A DNA stretch of 64,000 nucleotides from NCBI RefSeq assembly GCF_023195915.1, contig NZ_JALPRP010000001.1:248001-312000 (forward strand), written 5' to 3'. This DNA is from Methanoculleus sp. 7T. GTDB lineage: Archaea > Halobacteriota > Methanomicrobia > Methanomicrobiales > Methanoculleaceae. The translations under genes and the position numbers were made by a program. The first letter of the stretch is position 1; the number at the start of each line of letters is the position of its first letter. This document shows positions 1 through 9,946 of the stretch, in pieces. The notes below the pieces were generated by a model, which saw nothing but the letters and a program-made list of their open reading frames with translations, had not been told where the DNA came from and did no database searches.

Positions 1-115
1 AGTGGCGGACGGCGAACTGCGCCCCGGCCTCACGGAGAACCCGTACGACCGGCTCGACGAACTCGGCACGGGAGAGCGAACCGTCGCGGTAGCAGAGGTC
101 GACGACAAGAATCAT
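1..115 (-). CDS. Class I glutamine amidotransferase-like protein, N-terminal fragment
   Basis: Only the first 38 codons lie in the window; the gene runs off the left edge. It begins MILVVDLCYRDGSLSRAEF, a hydrophobic first strand followed by a helix, as in the Rossmann-like start of class I glutamine amidotransferase domains. The ATG overlaps the stop codon of the upstream ligase gene (ATGA), so the two are translationally coupled. No catalytic Cys or His is visible in this fragment, so the family call is inference from the N-terminus and the neighbour. Confidence 0.5.
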   Translation of the reverse strand, partial: MILVVDLCYRDGSLSRAEFVEPVVRVLREAGAQFAVRH

Positions 116-792
116 TTCTCCACCAGCCCCGCCCGCTCGATCTGCAACACGCCGTTGTAGTTCCGGTAGACCCTCGATACCTTCTCAATCGCTATCCGCC
201 GAGAGAAGAAGGGAGCGTCGATGACGAACGTCTCGAACTCGCCCCCTTCGCCGGTGAGGGTGATCCGGTACTTCCGTGCGGCGTTTCGAAGTTCGTCGAG
301 GGTGCGGCGGTCGATCTCCCTTCCGAGCCAGGACGCGTCGAAGGGGTAGGAGAAGACCCCCGCGATGATGACTTGGAACCCGGCACCGATGAGTTCCTCC
401 ATGTAGGTCTCTTGGTCCGCGTGCCAGAGCGGGTTGAAGCACCAGAGGTCCAGTTCGCGGCAGACCCGCTGGACCCTCGTCGCCTGGTAGACCGAGAGGA
501 TCGCCCCCGTGACGATCCCCTCGATCCCGAACCGCTCCTTGGCGAGGAGGAGAGCCCGCTTCAAGTCTTGGAGTTCCGCCTCCTTCTCGCCCGCCGTCTC
601 CACCTCCACGAGGGGAAGCCCCGCCGCCTCGGCCTGCAGTGCGGCGAGGCGGATGTTCGGGGTGTGGAACATGTAACTCTCCGGGTTTCGGGAGACGACC
701 GTGATCAGGCAGGCCACCTCCTCATGCTGCATCGCCTTCCAGCAGGCGAAGAGTGAATCTTTCCCGCCCGAGAAGAGCACGCCGAGTCTCAT
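112..792 (-). CDS. dph6: Diphthine-ammonia ligase family PP-loop ATPase
   Basis: Predicted ATP-dependent amidation of diphthine to diphthamide on elongation factor 2, the last step of that modification. The 226-aa product opens with the PP-loop SGGKDS at residues 8-13 and carries the family motif GEGGEFETFV near the C-terminus. I place the start at the ATG just before LGVLFSGG; a longer frame exists upstream, but its first 17 residues are Arg/Thr-rich and unlike the family. The stop overlaps the start of the amidotransferase-like gene, so both form one operon. The fold is certain; substrate assignment rests on the Dph6/arCOG00187 family. Confidence 0.85.
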   Translation of the reverse strand: MRLGVLFSGGKDSLFACWKAMQHEEVACLITVVSRNPESYMFHTPNIRLAALQAEAAGLPLVEVETAGEKEAELQDLKRALLLAKERFGIEGIVTGAILSVYQATRVQRVCRELDLWCFNPLWHADQETYMEELIGAGFQVIIAGVFSYPFDASWLGREIDRRTLDELRNAARKYRITLTGEGGEFETFVIDAPFFSRRIAIEKVSRVYRNYNGVLQIERAGLVEK

Positions 793-927
793 GGTCGTTC
801 CCGTACCCGTTCTCGTTGGAGCACGATAACCCCTGCGGCGCACGGGTCGCTGACCCGGATGCGCTTAAGTAGTAATCCAACGCTTCCTTAGTGGATAACT
901 GCTCTCCCCGAACCGGGGAGGCAGAAG

Positions 928-2002
928 GTGACCTACGTACAGCATACGGTTCTACCGGATCTACGATATCGGTGAGGAAGTCGACCTTGACGGGCTCGAA
1001 GAGGCGCTTACCGCCGGGGATGCCGTCGGCCCGGGCGATTTTGCCAGGGTCAGGCCGAAGTCGATCTCTATGGAGTCCCCGCCGGTGCTCATCCGGCTTC
1101 CGCCGGTAAATCTGGAGGTCGGCGGGCGCGATCATCGGATGACCGTCGCCGCACGGATATTTGATATCGGCGCCGTCAGCGTCTGCTTGAACCTTGAAGA
1201 CCTCAAAGCGCCCGCGGCGGACCTTCCGGCAACGGCGTTCCGCTTCGCAGGCCAGAGCGGCCTCACCCCGCTCTTCTCGGCATCTCTCAAGAGATTATTG
1301 GAGACACTGGGGCCCATCCTCGGGGACCGCTCCGTCGATCCCGATTTCTTTGAGGATTACACCATCTTCATCGCCGACCGGCCCGCCGAGGCGATCGACC
1401 CCGTCGCCCTCCTCCTCGGGGAGGAGAGGGAGTTCAGTCAGGAGACCCGTGCCGATATCCTCAAAAACTCCCTGAGTTACGGATGCGACGACCTTACCGT
1501 CCTCTCTTGGGATACCGCCCTCCTCATCGGCCCCGAGCCGCCCGGAGACCTCATCGAACTCCTCGAGTTCGCGAACGTCCAGGCGCTGGAGTTCCGGTAC
1601 TACGACCGGGTGCTGACGGAGCAGATGGGGCGGATGTACGATGACATCGAGGCCGTGGATAGGAGGTTCTTCTTCCGTCGGATCGGCCAGTACCATGCCA
1701 TCATGACCCGGCTCATGGAGACGCACGCCGAGATATCGGAGATCACCGAGAAGGTCGATAACCTCATCAAGACGACCAATGACGTCTACTATGCCCGCGT
1801 CTACGGCCATGCCTTAACCGTCCTCCGTATATCGCAGTGGCGTGCGAGCGTCAACCGGCGGATCGACCTGATCCGGCAGAACTACATGATGCTCTCCGAT
1901 GAGGTCAACATACGCCACTCGAACTTCCTCGAGTTCGTCGTCATCCTGCTGATCGCCCTCGAGGTCGTCTTCTTGGTCTGGGAGCAGGCCGGGACGGGGT
2001 GA
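928..2002 (+). CDS. RMD1-like C-terminally anchored membrane protein, 5' end apparently frameshifted
   Basis: The clean reading frame from the ATG at 1070 gives 310 aa. Coding sequence clearly continues upstream of it (SIRFYRIYDIGEEVD and on, from 941), but no start codon exists in that frame before a stop at 929-931. A GTG at 928 with a good ribosome site (GGGGAGG) lies out of frame, and dropping the GTAC at 937-940 would join the two as MTYSIRFYRIYD. The protein ends in long helices and one transmembrane segment (LEFVVILLIALEVVF), the layout of RMD1/DUF155 proteins. Family assignment is moderate; function unknown. Confidence 0.65.
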
Positions 2003-2153
2003 GGGGCCGTAGCGGCGCCCGCCGACCGCCGATTTACTTTTTGGCCTGATTTGGAATCACTTGGTGCCGGCGTCCGGGGATGATCAGGATTATATGTTGT
2101 CGGAACTTCAGTCAGTGTGAGCGCCGGAGAGCGCGTATCAGAAGGTATGAGAT

Positions 2154-2345
2154 ATGGCAGAAAACAACAAAGATCCGGAGAAGCAGATTGGAGTGGTGGT
2201 CGATTGCATCTTGATCGACTACCGGGGCGATCCGGAGTCACGGGACCGGGTTGTACAGGCGGTCCTCGAATGGGCCGAAGACCACCCCGACGAGTGGGAC
2301 GAGCTGCAGGCACGGTGCCGGCAGCGCCATGAAGCGCTGGCGTAA
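2154..2345 (+). CDS. Small acidic protein of unknown function
   Basis: 63 aa, soluble, rich in Asp, Glu and Trp, with no Cys and no membrane segment. The reading MAENNKDPEKQIGVVVDCIL then a probable helical second half ending in RQRHEALA. It stands alone between two + strand genes. The balanced composition and lack of a better frame on either strand support it as real, but I recognise no family. Confidence 0.6.
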   Translation: MAENNKDPEKQIGVVVDCILIDYRGDPESRDRVVQAVLEWAEDHPDEWDELQARCRQRHEALA

Positions 2346-2547
2346 GCCCTTCCGATATTATCTCTTCTTTCGGACCGACGTCCCGGAGGACGCACGACCC
2401 GCATCTCTCCCCGCCTGCAGGCATCGGTGAGGAGGGGACATCCCCACAATCGGGCACCTGCCGCCGGCCTGCATAGGATTAAGTCTCTTGAGTTCTCCTG
2501 TAGGACCGATATTTCCGCTCCCGCTCTCGCCGGGTGAATGATGGACC

Positions 2548-3678
2548 ATGCAAAGCCGCCGCCTCCTGGCAATCATCGGTGTTCTCTTGGCTCTCCTCTG
2601 CGTCGCAGGAGTAGCAGCCGGTCAGATGACGGATACCCCAGGGTCGGAGGATACGGTCTCCATCCCTGCCGACGCACACCATCAGGTGACCGTCTTCTAC
2701 AGTTCCCACTGTTCGGCGTGCTCGGGGGTCATGCCGACCGTACGGGATATCGCCGCCGCCCACCCGGGCGTTCGGTTTGTCTTCTACGACACCGCTCCCG
2801 GCGGCGACGTATACCGGGTGTATTCCGCCTTCGATAAGGCGTACGGCTCCTCCAACCCTTCGGTCCCGGTGGTCTTTGCCGGGGATACCGTTGTGCTCAC
2901 CGGGGAAGCGGAGATTCAAGAAAACCTCGAGGAAGTGGTCGTCGCCCTTGAGTACGGCCTTATCCCGTCCGCCGACTACGAGGAGCGGTGGAGAGACGGC
3001 CGAGACGGCCCCGCGGCGCTCACGCTTCCCTTGGTGCTCACCGCCGGCCTCCTTGACGGCATCAACCCTTGTGCCTTCGCGGTGCTGGTCTTTCTCTTGA
3101 TCGGCGTCCTCGGTGCCGGCACAAGGGGCCGGGTCTTCGCCGCCGGGATTGCGTATTCGCTGGCGGTCTTCTCGGTCTACTTCCTCTCGGGGCTCGGGCT
3201 GTTTGCCGCAGTTCGGTCGCTTGAGGTCATGGCGCTCTTTTCGATCGCCGCAGGGTGCATCGCCATCGTTGCTGGAGTTCTGCAGGTCGCCTCGGCCTTT
3301 GTGCATGGCCTGCCGGTCACGCTCGCGATCCCCGAGAGGGCGAAGAAGCGCCTCGCCCCCCTGCTGCGGGAGGCAAGCGTGCCCGCCGCGTGCCTGCTCG
3401 GCGCACTCGCCGGGATCTTCGAACTCCCCTGCACTGGCGGGGTGTATCTTGCCGTTCTTGCCCTCCTCTCCGAGCATGCGACCGTTGCGGAGGGCACCCC
3501 GTACCTCCTCGCCTACAACGTCATGTTCGTCCTGCCGCTCCTTGCCATCACTGCAGGCATCGGCCTCGGCATCCCGCCCGAGCGGGTCGATACCTGGCGG
3601 CTCGGGCACCGGAGGGCGCTCAGGTTCGCCCTCGGGGTGTTTCTAATCGGGCTCGGCGTGGTGACGCTGGCAATCTGA
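2548..3678 (+). CDS. Thioredoxin-like domain fused to CcdA/DsbD-type electron-transfer membrane domain
   Basis: 376 aa. A signal-anchor (residues 1-27) precedes an extracytoplasmic thioredoxin-like domain with a CSAC active-site-like motif near residue 55. From about residue 160 come six or so membrane helices with two intramembrane cysteines in NPCAF and LPCTGG, the hallmark pair of CcdA and the DsbD membrane domain. It probably carries reducing equivalents from the cytoplasm to its own outward-facing thioredoxin-like domain. The domain order (Trx-like first, CcdA second) differs from DsbD, where the C-terminal domain is the thioredoxin. It is a single gene with no obvious operon partner. 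Confidence 0.8.
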   Translation: MQSRRLLAIIGVLLALLCVAGVAAGQMTDTPGSEDTVSIPADAHHQVTVFYSSHCSACSGVMPTVRDIAAAHPGVRFVFYDTAPGGDVYRVYSAFDKAYGSSNPSVPVVFAGDTVVLTGEAEIQENLEEVVVALEYGLIPSADYEERWRDGRDGPAALTLPLVLTAGLLDGINPCAFAVLVFLLIGVLGAGTRGRVFAAGIAYSLAVFSVYFLSGLGLFAAVRSLEVMALFSIAAGCIAIVAGVLQVASAFVHGLPVTLAIPERAKKRLAPLLREASVPAACLLGALAGIFELPCTGGVYLAVLALLSEHATVAEGTPYLLAYNVMFVLPLLAITAGIGLGIPPERVDTWRLGHRRALRFALGVFLIGLGVVTLAI

Positions 3679-3785
3679 AGCAAGGGCATGCCTAGGCCCC
3701 TCCCTCCGACGTACCCGGTGGAGAGTTACACATATATTGAGAGGGGGTTCCGGTATCCCTGCAACCATGGGTGGGTGAGGCGCAG

Positions 3786-4322
3786 ATGAGAGTCATCGTC
3801 GTGTATGCGAGCAGGTACGGGTCCACGAGGGAGATCGCGGAGTTCATCGCCGAGAAGATCCGGCAGCACGGAGCGCAGGCGGAGACCCGAAGTGTCGACG
3901 CGGCCCCGGATCCCGAGGACTACGACGCAGTCGTGATCGGGAGCGCCGTGTATATGGGGCACTGGATGAAGGAGGCAGTGGAGTTCGTGCGGCGGAACCG
4001 CACGGCCTTGGCCGGCCGCCCGGTGTGGCTGTTCAGCAGCGGCCCGCTCAAACTCGGGCCCGAGATCGCCTCGATGGACGATCCGAGACTGGAACCTAAA
4101 GAGATCGGCGAACTCCGGAAGATCGTTCATCCCATGGACCACCGGGTATTCTTCGGTGCGCTGGACCCGGAAAAGTTGGGAGGAAAGCACCGGACGATCC
4201 GAATGCTTCCCGCAGCCCGCGCGGCTCTTCCCGAGGGAGACTTCCGCAACTGGAACGATATCGAGGCTTGGGCGGGCGGCATCGCACGCGCGCTCGCGAC
4301 CCGGCCGGTCGCCTCTGCTTGA
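3786..4322 (+). CDS. Flavodoxin-domain protein, protoporphyrinogen oxidase HemG-like
   Basis: 178 aa. The N-terminus VIVVYASRYGSTREIAEFIA has the FMN phosphate-binding loop of long-chain flavodoxin-fold proteins, and VVIGSAVYMGHW is the second flavin-contacting region seen in the HemG/flavodoxin_5 group. An upstream in-frame ATG at 3771 exists; I prefer 3786 because GGTGAG lies just before it and the family begins there. Electron partner and substrate are not evident; the redox-rich surroundings (CcdA-like protein, rubredoxin) suggest electron transfer or oxidative-stress work. Confidence 0.8.
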   Translation: MRVIVVYASRYGSTREIAEFIAEKIRQHGAQAETRSVDAAPDPEDYDAVVIGSAVYMGHWMKEAVEFVRRNRTALAGRPVWLFSSGPLKLGPEIASMDDPRLEPKEIGELRKIVHPMDHRVFFGALDPEKLGGKHRTIRMLPAARAALPEGDFRNWNDIEAWAGGIARALATRPVASA

Positions 4323-4406
4323 AGGCGGGGCTTACATGGGCTGCGCTATCGGTGCGACAACCAAAACGGCATCTCCGATCCCACAGAAATGTTCGTTGAA
4401 AACAAG

Positions 4407-4491
4407 TGCGAGGGGAGCGATTTGAACGCTCGAACTCCTACGAGACAAGGCCCTCAACCTTGCGCCTTTGACCTGGCTTGGCAACCCTCGC
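4407..4491 (-). tRNA. tRNA-Leu (GAG)
   Basis: Read on the minus strand it gives a class II tRNA of 85 nt: acceptor stem GCGAGGG pairs with CCCUCGC, discriminator A, anticodon stem CAAGG/CCUUG around loop UUGAGGG (anticodon GAG), a long variable arm and the T-loop UUCAAAU. No CCA is encoded. No intron. Confidence 0.93.
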
Positions 4492-4703
4492 CCGGGGGAA
4501 GAACGTGATATTCGCGGAACGGAGATGGAGAACGCGCTGATTGCGCTTTCGCGCCCCGCTCACCTTATTTAATCTGTTGTCATACATGAAATACCTTTGT
4601 GCGGGGCTGTACCGGGCTCTCGAGAGGCTCCTCCGGCTCTTCCCCTGACACGAGATGAAGGGGGCCTCAGGTCGGCGACGCCTGTGCGTGCGAGGGAGGA
4701 AAG

Positions 4704-4758
4704 GGTTATATCGGTGCTCTCATCATTACCGCACAGAGTACCGGCGCGAGCGGGTACT
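4704..4758 (+). promoter_or_regulatory. Promoter and leader inverted repeat of the rubredoxin gene
   Basis: A TATA-like GGTTATATC (4704-4712) is followed, about where transcription would start, by the inverted repeat AGTACC-N10-GGTACT (4737-4758). It sits in the predicted 5' leader before the GAGGAG ribosome site. The repeat is perfect over 6 bp per arm; a regulatory role is inference. Confidence 0.4.
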
Positions 4759-4779
4759 TGTTTTCCTTGAGGAGATACC

Positions 4780-5130
4780 ATGGCAAAGAGCATGCAACCC
4801 TATCGGTGCGGAGTGTGCGGCTACATCTACGAACCCGAGCGGGGAGAGCCGGGGCAGAAGATCCCGCCCGGAACTTCCTTTGAAGAACTGCCGGAAGGCT
4901 ACACCTGCCCGGTCTGCGGCGCGGGGCCGAGGTCGTTCCTGCCCTTGGCCGAACGGACAGGCCGGTACCTCTGCGTGGCCTGCGGATACATCTACGACCC
5001 GGAGCGGGGAGAGCCCAAACGGGGCATACCCCCGGGGACGGCCTTTCGGGACCTCCCCGACAGTTATATATGTCCCGTCTGCGGCGTCTACGCCAAGGTC
5101 GGGAAACAGGCCTTTATCGCCATCGATTAA
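4780..5130 (+). CDS. Double rubredoxin
   Basis: 116 aa with two complete rubredoxin domains in tandem. Each has a CxxC near its start (CGVC, then CVAC) and a CPVCG near its end, so two Fe(Cys)4 sites are expected. Single-domain rubredoxins are about 52 aa; the two halves are clearly related ([19 protein letters not shown] vs [19 protein letters not shown]). The start has TTGAGGAG seven bases upstream. Likely a one- or two-electron carrier in oxidative-stress defence in a strict anaerobe. Confidence 0.93.
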   Translation: MAKSMQPYRCGVCGYIYEPERGEPGQKIPPGTSFEELPEGYTCPVCGAGPRSFLPLAERTGRYLCVACGYIYDPERGEPKRGIPPGTAFRDLPDSYICPVCGVYAKVGKQAFIAID

Positions 5131-5396
5131 CCCATCTTTCCTTTTTCCTCGGCTCTGTGGATCTCTCCGGATCAGAGCGCTATGAAACGCATGTCTCTTG
5201 GACTGGTTGCTCAATCCGGAGTGGGGTGGGGGCTTGCGAGAGACAGGGGGGGTTGCAGGGAGAGAACTAACGGCTATCCACCTGGCGGAAACCAACAGGT
5301 GCAGTTATGCGAGTGGGGCAAGGCCGCCGTCACCCCCATTGAAGGTGTGCCTCCAGGAGGCCGGTTTCAAGGTCCTCCAGGAGAGAGGTTCCCCGG

Positions 5397-7328
5397 TCAG
5401 TCCATCCTCTCCAACGCCAGCGCCGCAAGGAGCGCCATCGTCTGGAAGGTCTCCTTGTTCTCCGGGGTGAGCACCTCCTCCGGGTCGTCGAAGGCGAACG
5501 CCATGACGCCGAAGATGGGCCTGTGCGCCCTGATGGGGACGTAGTGCCCCGCTCCGGAGGGAAGGTTATCGGTCATGCGGCCCGCAGCCTCGCCGTTTTC
5601 GTAGGCCCACTGTGCGATCGACCGCTCCTTTGCCGTGAGCGGGTAGGCAGCGGCACCTGCCTGGACCCGAAGCCCGGCAGGACCCGGGACAAGCACCGCA
5701 GACGATCCGGGAGCAAACCCCTGCATGTGGCGGGCAAGGGTATCGAAGACCTCCTGCCGCGTGGCGGCCCGGGCAAGGTCGCGGGAGAGCCCCGCGACCG
5801 CCTCAACCTCGGCCTCGCTCTCTCGTATCCGGGGGAGCAGGCGGCGCAGTCTGGCGGCAAGCCTGCTGACCACAAGGGCGATGACGACATAGCCGGCAAA
5901 CGCAGCAAAGTAACTCCAGTCCTCTATTGTTAGAGAGTAGTATGGCTTGACGAAGATGAGGTCGAACGCGAGGATACTCAAGGCGGCCGCAAACAGGGCG
6001 GCCCCCCGCCGGAAGAAGAGCGCGGTCACAACGACCGGCAGGAGTTGAAGGATCAGGAGGAGTTCGGGCTGGACAGCCCCCCGAAGGAGGATGCTCGCAC
6101 CCCAAGCGGCGGCTATCAGGACGAGGCTTGCTGCGTAGTCCCAGGAGAGGAATCGGGGGACCTGCCGGTGGATGGGGATACGCACGAGGTCCCCTTTCGG
6201 CTCGTAGAGGAAGAGGTCGACGCCCCGTGACCGGCGCAGGACCCTGTAGACTGGGGAGAAGAGAATATCGACTCCCCGGGGCTTTCCGAGCATGATCATG
6301 GTGACGTTGTTCCGCCGGGCGTAGCGGAGGATCTCATCGGCGACATCCTCGCCGCGGAGACGGACGATCCGGCCCCCGAGCCTCCGTCCGGTCTCTAGGG
6401 CCTCCGTGAGCCAGGCGCGCTCCCTGACCGTGAGCGGGCGATCGCCCTCCACATCCACCGTGAGCACCACCCAGTCCGCGTTGATTCGGGCGGCAAGCCG
6501 GTAGCCCGCCCTTACCATCTGCCCGGCCGTCGGACCCGGCCGGAACCCGACCAGGAGCCGCTCGGCTGCCGGCCAAGGGCCGGGGATGGCGCGGGCCCGC
6601 ATATGGCCGATCATCTGCCGGTCGGTGGCGGTCGCCACATACCGCAAGGCAAGCTGCCGAAGGGCAAGGAGATTCCCGGTGCTGAAAAACCGGCTTATCG
6701 CCGCCTCGGCCATATCCCTGACGTAGACCTTCCCGGCACTGAGGCGGAGCCGCAGCTCCTCCGGGGTGATGTCGACGAGCCGGATCTCGTCGGCGCCGGA
6801 GAGGAGCGTATCAGGCAGCGTCTCAGTAACCCGGATGCCGGTGATCTGGGCGACGGCGTCGTTCTGGCTCTCGACGTGCTGGATGTTGACGGTCGTGTAG
6901 ACCGATATGCCGGCGTGGAGGAGTTCCTCGACGTCCTCGTAGCGCTTGATGTGGCGACTGTTCGGCGCATTGGTGTGGGCGAGTTCGTCGACGAGGGCGA
7001 TCTGTGGGTGCCGCTCAAGAACCGCGTCGAGGTCCATCTCCCGCAGGCTGATGCCCATGTAGTCGACGGCGGCGGGAGGCACGGCCTCAAGCCGCGCAGC
7101 GAGGGCCTCGGTCTCGGGCCGGCCGTGCGTCTCCACGTAGCCGATGACGACATCGACCCCCTCCCCCCGCCGCTGGAGGGCATCCTGGAGCATCGTGTAG
7201 GTCTTCCCCACGCCGGCAGCGTAGCCGAGGTAGACCGTCAGCCGCCCTCGCTCCCCCTCCTCCGAGCGGCGGGCGGCGGCGAGCAGGTCCTCAGGGAGGG
7301 GCCGCCCCTCCTCTTCCCCGGCCCTCAT
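5397..7328 (-). CDS. kdpD: KdpD-type sensor lacking the histidine kinase domain
   Basis: 643 aa against about 890 for full KdpD. In order: KdpD domain with Walker A GYAAGVGKTYTM (about residues 32-43) and the HTNAPN motif; a universal-stress-protein domain (about 240-360); four membrane helices of the DUF4118 type (about 395-495); and a GAF-like region running to the end (LAALALERMD). The HisKA and HATPase domains are absent and no KdpE gene follows. The ATG overlaps the kdpC stop by 4 bases, so it belongs to the pump operon. It may sense potassium or nucleotide without phosphotransfer, acting directly on the pump or on another kinase; that is inference. Confidence 0.88.
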   Translation of the reverse strand: MRAGEEEGRPLPEDLLAAARRSEEGERGRLTVYLGYAAGVGKTYTMLQDALQRRGEGVDVVIGYVETHGRPETEALAARLEAVPPAAVDYMGISLREMDLDAVLERHPQIALVDELAHTNAPNSRHIKRYEDVEELLHAGISVYTTVNIQHVESQNDAVAQITGIRVTETLPDTLLSGADEIRLVDITPEELRLRLSAGKVYVRDMAEAAISRFFSTGNLLALRQLALRYVATATDRQMIGHMRARAIPGPWPAAERLLVGFRPGPTAGQMVRAGYRLAARINADWVVLTVDVEGDRPLTVRERAWLTEALETGRRLGGRIVRLRGEDVADEILRYARRNNVTMIMLGKPRGVDILFSPVYRVLRRSRGVDLFLYEPKGDLVRIPIHRQVPRFLSWDYAASLVLIAAAWGASILLRGAVQPELLLILQLLPVVVTALFFRRGAALFAAALSILAFDLIFVKPYYSLTIEDWSYFAAFAGYVVIALVVSRLAARLRRLLPRIRESEAEVEAVAGLSRDLARAATRQEVFDTLARHMQGFAPGSSAVLVPGPAGLRVQAGAAAYPLTAKERSIAQWAYENGEAAGRMTDNLPSGAGHYVPIRAHRPIFGVMAFAFDDPEEVLTPENKETFQTMALLAALALERMD

Positions 7329-7903
7329 CCTCCTCCTCCCATGCGGTCCAACGCACGGTTGAGCGAGAAGACGTTGACATAGGACCCCGCAAACGGCGAA
7401 TCGACGGCCTCGGTCATGACGAGCGCCCTGACCTCATCTTCCGGGAGACCCCGAGCCTTCGCAACCGCCGGGACCTGCACCAGCGCCGCGTCGAGGCTGA
7501 TGTGCGGGTCAAGCCCGCTCCCCGACGCCATGACGAGGTCGGCGGGGATCGGGCCGGTTACACCGGCCTCCCTGAGTACCTGCACCCGGTCAGCGACCTG
7601 CTCGAGGAGGATGGGGTTCGTCGGCCCCAGGTTCGAGCCGCCTGAGTGCGAGGCGTTGTATGGGGTCACCGGCGTCGCCGACGGGCGGCTCTGGAAGTAG
7701 AACGGTGCGGTGAAGTCCCGGCCGATGAGCACCGACCCGGCGACCCGGCCGTCGTCGCCGGCAACAAGGCTCCCGTGCGCTTGGAAGGGAAAGGCAGCCC
7801 CGGCGATGAGCGTCACCGCGAGAGGGTAGGCGACCCCCGTGACGGCCGCAAGCAGGGCGAAGAGGAGCACGGCACGCTTGAGGGTTTCTTTCATCGTTAC
7901 CAC
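7325..7903 (-). CDS. kdpC: Potassium-transporting ATPase subunit C
   Basis: 192 aa, usual length. One N-terminal membrane helix, then the periplasm-side domain with the family blocks [31 protein letters not shown] and [11 protein letters not shown]. It stabilises the KdpAB complex. It overlaps kdpB by 7 bases and kdpD by 4. Confidence 0.96.
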   Translation of the reverse strand: MVTMKETLKRAVLLFALLAAVTGVAYPLAVTLIAGAAFPFQAHGSLVAGDDGRVAGSVLIGRDFTAPFYFQSRPSATPVTPYNASHSGGSNLGPTNPILLEQVADRVQVLREAGVTGPIPADLVMASGSGLDPHISLDAALVQVPAVAKARGLPEDEVRALVMTEAVDSPFAGSYVNVFSLNRALDRMGGGG

Positions 7904-9942
7904 CCTATACCGGAGATCACGAGGTCGATCACCTTGATGCCGACGAACGGCACGACGACGCCCCCGAGGCCGAAGATGATCAGGTTGTAGGCGAAGAGTT
8001 GCGCCGCCGGCATCGGCCTGAACCTGACCCCGGCGAGTGCGAGCGGGATCAGGAGCGGTATGACCAGCGCGTTGAAGATGACCGCCGAGAGGATGGCCGA
8101 CCCGGGCGTTGCGAGGCCCATGATGTTTAGGACCGCAAGCCGCGGGTAGATCCCGGCGAGCGCGGCGGGGATGATGGCGAAGTACTTGGCGATATCGTTT
8201 GCTATCGAGAAGGTGGTCAGGGCGCCCCGGGTCATCAGGATCTCTTTGCCGACCTCGACGATATCCAGGAGTTTCGTCGGGTCGCTGTCGAGGTCGATGA
8301 TGTTTGCCGCTTCCCGGGCGGGCTGGGTGCCGCTGTTCATAGCGACTGCTACGTCGGCTTGGGCCAGGGCTGGAGCGTCGTTGGTCCCGTCGCCGGTCAT
8401 GGCGACCATGTAGCCCTCCTCTTGGTAGCCGCGGATCAGCCGGAGTTTGTCGTCCGGCTTCGCCTCGGCCAGGTAATCGTCCACGCCTGCTTCTGCCGCG
8501 ATGGCTGCGGCGGTGAGCGGGTTATCGCCGGTGATCATCACTGTCCTGATACCGATCCGGCGCAGATCCGAGAACCGTTCCCGGATCCCGGTCTTCAGGA
8601 TATCCTTGAGGAAGATGACGCCGAGGATCGTCGGGCCGCGGGCCACGACGAGCGGGGTGCCGCCTGCCGATGCAATCCCGGTCACCTTCGCCGCGAGGTC
8701 CGGGGGAGAGGTTCCGCCGCGTTCCCGGACCGCCTTCACTACTGCGTCGGTGGCGCCCTTCAGGTAGGTCGTCCCGTGGCACTCAGCACCGCTCACCCGG
8801 GTCACCGCCGAGAAGGAGATGAACGTCGTTCCGGGAGGGCAGGTGAGATCGGTCCCGGTCTTCTCCCTGACGAGGGCGACGATGCTCCTGCCTTCCGGCG
8901 TCTCGTCTGCGGCAGAGGAGAGGAGAGCGGCCTCCATCAGGTCCGCACGGGACTGCCCCTCAACCGGGACGAACTCGGCCGCCTGCCGGTTGCCGAGGGT
9001 GATCGTCCCGGTCTTGTCGAGGAGCAGGACGTTCACGTCGCCCGCGGCCTCGATAGCCCGCCCCGAGAGGGCGACGACGTTGCGCTGGAAGAGCCGGTCC
9101 ATCCCGGCGATGCCGATCGCCGGCAGGAGCGCCGCGATGGTCGTGGGCGCAAGGCAGACGAAGAGCGCGACGAGCACCACGGGACCGGCGGGGGCGCCCG
9201 TTCCGCTCGCGGCCGCGCTGTAGGCGGAGGCCGGGTAGATGTTCCCGACGGCTAGGAGAAAGACGGCAGTCAGGGAGAGGAGCAGGATATCGAGCGCAAC
9301 CTCGTTCGGGGTCTTGCGCCGCTCCGCTCCCTCGACCATGGCGATCATCCGGTCGAGGAACGTCTGCCCCGGTTCGGCGGTGACCCTGACGATGAACTCG
9401 TTTGCGATCACGGTGGTCCCCCCGGTCACGGCGCTCCGGTCGCCGCCTGCCTCACGCACCACCGGGGCGGACTCGCCGGTTATGGCCGCCTCGTTGACCA
9501 GGGCGGCGCCCTTCACCACCTCGCCGTCGCCCGGGATGATCTCGCCCGTCCGCACCAGAACGAGGTCGCCGGGCCTGAGGTCCGAGGACGGCACTTCGAC
9601 GGTCGGGGCGTCAAACGCCTCTTCCCGGAGCCTGCGGGAGGGAACGGCGGCCCTCGACTCCCGGAGCGATGCGGCCCGCGCCTTCCCCCGGCCCTCTGAG
9701 AGCGACTCGGCAAAGTTCGCGAAGAGCACTGTCAGCCAGAGCCAGAGCGAGACCATGCCGGGGAAGAAGCCCCCGCCGGCGAGGGCGATCAGGGTCGTGA
9801 TGACGCCGCCTGCCTCCACGAGGAGCATCACCGGGTTTCCGGCGAGCCTTCGGGGGTCCAGCCTCTGCACGGCGCCGAGGAGGGCGCTGCGGATCAGTTC
9901 CGGCTCAAACGCGGCGATGCGGGGGTATCGTTTCCGGGCCAT
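7897..9942 (-). CDS. kdpB: Potassium-transporting P-type ATPase subunit B
   Basis: 681 aa. The catalytic subunit of the high-affinity K+ pump: TGESAPV actuator loop, phosphorylation site DKTGTIT, hinge [20 protein letters not shown], and the Kdp-specific tail of paired helices. All P-type signatures are intact. It starts 4 bases after kdpA ends. Confidence 0.97.
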   Translation of the reverse strand: MARKRYPRIAAFEPELIRSALLGAVQRLDPRRLAGNPVMLLVEAGGVITTLIALAGGGFFPGMVSLWLWLTVLFANFAESLSEGRGKARAASLRESRAAVPSRRLREEAFDAPTVEVPSSDLRPGDLVLVRTGEIIPGDGEVVKGAALVNEAAITGESAPVVREAGGDRSAVTGGTTVIANEFIVRVTAEPGQTFLDRMIAMVEGAERRKTPNEVALDILLLSLTAVFLLAVGNIYPASAYSAAASGTGAPAGPVVLVALFVCLAPTTIAALLPAIGIAGMDRLFQRNVVALSGRAIEAAGDVNVLLLDKTGTITLGNRQAAEFVPVEGQSRADLMEAALLSSAADETPEGRSIVALVREKTGTDLTCPPGTTFISFSAVTRVSGAECHGTTYLKGATDAVVKAVRERGGTSPPDLAAKVTGIASAGGTPLVVARGPTILGVIFLKDILKTGIRERFSDLRRIGIRTVMITGDNPLTAAAIAAEAGVDDYLAEAKPDDKLRLIRGYQEEGYMVAMTGDGTNDAPALAQADVAVAMNSGTQPAREAANIIDLDSDPTKLLDIVEVGKEILMTRGALTTFSIANDIAKYFAIIPAALAGIYPRLAVLNIMGLATPGSAILSAVIFNALVIPLLIPLALAGVRFRPMPAAQLFAYNLIIFGLGGVVVPFVGIKVIDLVISGIGW

Positions 9943-9946
9943 CGGC

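Noticed and set aside
2479-3609. 376-codon minus-strand frame opposite the CcdA-like gene
   Set aside because: Antisense shadow; the + strand encodes a recognisable domain pair and the minus reading has none.
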